A stretch of DNA of 64,000 bases from Nyssa sinensis. Its lineage: Eukaryota; Streptophyta; Magnoliopsida; Cornales; Nyssaceae. The stretch lies in contig CM018052.1 of NCBI GenBank assembly GCA_008638375.1, forward strand, positions 27,672,045 to 27,736,044, written 5' to 3'. Within the stretch, counting starts at the first letter, position 1; the number at the start of each line of letters is the position of its first letter. A program made the translations under genes and the position numbers. Below, one piece after another: positions 62,254 to 64,000 of this stretch. The notes below the pieces were generated by a model. That model was not told the DNA's origin, ran no database searches, and saw only the letters and a program-made list of their open reading frames with translations.

Positions 62254-63003
62254 TGATCAAACAAACTAGATGTTCTATTATCGTGAGTGTCAATTTAGAG
62301 ATGCTAATTTAAACTTCATATCTTAAATGAGTTTGAAAATAATAAAAATTTCTTGTACTACATAATTAATGTTAATAATTATATCTTCAGTCATTTCTTC
62401 CAAGTTTATATCAACTTGGAAAATGATATATTTTTTTAAAAAATAATATCATTCTAATTTTTTTGTTGATATGTGCATATTTCTTATGTAAACATAAGTA
62501 ATATTTTATTTAAAGTGTATTAATTATAATTAATTTAATAAATAAATAAATAAATACCTTGAGGAGGACTTGTATCCGTCTATCGGTCCCCTTGCCATCC
62601 CAGGTGTCATGAGTCTTGACTACTTTTGAGGCAACTAGTTAATAACATAAGGGTCGGCTATTAAATAAACAATGGTCAATTAATGGGTTGGTTTGCATGG
62701 ATTAATGATGGTATCATCACCAGACATGAGATCTTATCTTTGAGTTGTCCACATTACTAACAAACTCCCATTATAGCTAAGATTATATTTTTCTGCTTCG
62801 ATAATAGCAGACAAACTCTGCATCACACTGCACCATGTTGTGCAAACCATGATAAATGCCCAAACCTAACACAGCCGAACACTCTCTGGCCTATTTAGGG
62901 AGATCGACCAGGTGTGTCATTTTATATATATATATATATACACACACATATATACGCTCTTTGAAACTCAAATTCATCAAGCTGGTTCAAACAAGATTTG
63001 ACG
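62254..63003 (+). promoter_or_regulatory. Upstream region of the GDSL gene
   Basis: No gene. A (TA)n(CA)n tract at 62921-62949 merges into CATATATACGCTC near 62950, 45-80 bp before the start codon, where a TATA box would be expected for a short 5' UTR. The repeat makes the true TATA element ambiguous. Confidence 0.4.
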
Positions 63004-64000
63004 ATGACAAGGAGGGTGACAATGGTGGCCATCTTGTTGCTAGCTGTGATGCCATTGTTTGCGCGGGCATTCGACGTTCATCAGCTGAGGCAAGTCGCAG
63101 CTAAGAATAATGTGACTTGTATCTTGGTGTTTGGAGATTCAAGTGTTGATCCTGGGAATAACAACTATATCTCTACAGCCACAAAGAGCAACTTCCCACC
63201 ATATGGGAAGAGTTTCTTTAATGGCCGTCCCACTGGAAGGTTCAGTAATGGAAGACTTGCCACAGACTTCATTGGTAACTTACTGGCACTGCCGCCACAT
63301 TCTGTTTTTGTTTTTCTCTTTTCCTAATTGTTTTGGGTTTTTCAAAAACAGTTTTTTGATATAGGCTTTTCTAGTTCTGCTGCATGACACGTGGGCAGAC
63401 TTAAAAAAACTGAATGCTACACTGTAAATTTTTGTTCTAAATGACGTGACAGTTGATATTGTAATATATCACTGTGTAGTTTTTTTTTTTAACTACTACT
63501 ATTTTGAACCCCCCCCCCCCCCCCCCAACCCACAAATAAAAAAACCATTTTAAAGTGAGAAAACCTTAGAAGAATAATCCTCCATGAAAATTTGTGGCCC
63601 TCTGACATGTTGTGATGCATAGCACACACACCAGTGTGATTTATATATTTTAATTTTTTTTTTAAATTTATTTTAGCGGAGGCACTTGGCTATGGAAATA
63701 TAATTCGAGGGTTTCTTGATCCACAAATAAACAAGGAAGATCTGTTGCACGGTGTTAGTTTTGCATCAGCTGGTTCTGGTTATGATGACCTCACTGCCAA
63801 TCTCTCCGTAAGTTTTCCATTAATTTGCTTTGCAATGGCTGCCATGGAATGGCATACATATGAGTTTCTTATATTTATTTTGATGGAAACAGAGTGTATT
63901 ACCTGTCTCCAAACAACTGGAGTATTTCCTGCACTACAAGATCCACCTGAGACAGCTCGTGGGAGAGGAGAAAGCTGAAGAAATCATTAGAAATGCCATC
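63004..64000 (+). CDS. GDSL esterase/lipase, first three exons (runs off the window)
   Basis: Exons: 63004-63274, 63677-63807, 63893-64000 (continuing past the end), joined in phase at GT-AG sites. The product is a secreted SGNH hydrolase of the plant GDSL family, acting on ester substrates outside the cell or in the endomembrane system. It starts MTRRVTMVAILLLAV, a signal peptide of about 22-23 residues. Block I is FGDSSVDPGNNN (catalytic Ser within GDSS, replacing the canonical GDSL), followed by NGRPTGRFSNGRLATDFI. Exon 2 gives LGYGNIIRGFLDP and GVSFASAGSGYDDLTANLS, including block II; exon 3 gives VLPVSKQLEYF. Blocks III and V with the remaining catalytic residues lie beyond the window. 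The in-frame TTG at 62998 is not used; ATG 63004 gives the signal peptide. No lesion is seen. Confidence 0.95.
63509..63526. repeat. Poly-C run in GDSL intron 1
   Basis: Eighteen consecutive C in intron 1 of the GDSL gene, next to a T run at 63481-63490. Confidence 0.9.

Overview
The window reads as nuclear DNA of a flowering plant, most likely a eudicot. It is AT-rich, has GT-AG introns, plant-type gene families and dense degenerate retrotransposons, LINEs and small non-autonomous DNA transposons. The species cannot be told from the sequence. I see no prokaryotic operon, CRISPR array or viral genome.

Three protein genes and one tRNA gene can be supported. (1) A complete D-aminoacyl-tRNA deacylase gene (DTD) lies on the + strand at 9439-16924: eight exons, 162 residues. 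Its intron 5 (5.9 kb) is filled with nested transposons. (2) A complete SNI1 gene (SAR repressor and SMC5/6-associated helical protein) lies on the - strand at 41010-18762: fifteen exons, 466 residues, with an 11.1 kb intron 2. I spliced both by hand; every junction keeps the reading frame. The two genes converge, 1.8 kb apart. From memory, the Arabidopsis orthologues are also neighbours (At4g18460 and At4g18470), so this looks like conserved microsynteny. (3) The first three exons of a GDSL esterase/lipase begin at 63004 on the + strand and run off the window end. (4) A tRNA-Glu(CTC) gene or near-intact pseudogene lies on the - strand at 42833-42904.

Layout: 1-1087 is the end of a Gypsy-type LTR joined to a copia RT fragment; 3.9-7.1 kb is a decayed - strand Ty1-copia element with its 5' LTR; 7.5-8.5 kb holds a hAT MITE and a Mutator-like MITE; 9.4-16.9 kb is DTD; 18.8-41.0 kb is SNI1 (intron 2 holds a 4.3 kb Gypsy-type LTR, a LINE nested in another LINE, and a 67 bp RTE tail); 41-43 kb is AT-rich with the tRNA; 43.2-44.1 kb is a 63 bp minisatellite; 44.5-47.3 kb is an LTR pair with a very short interior; 47.4-49.0 kb is possibly another LTR; 51-52.1 kb is an RTE LINE carrying a nested MITE; 54.5-55.2 kb is a GC-ended MITE; 56.1-58.1 kb is a copia 3' end carrying a hAT MITE; 61.8-62.2 kb is a further hAT MITE; 63-64 kb is the GDSL gene.

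The main result is a readable insertion history: many insertions still show their target-site duplications, several sit inside one another, and two housekeeping genes keep intact exons around multi-kilobase transposon-filled introns. I found no previously undescribed system; the most useful new items are the complete gene models and the repeat families with defined ends.
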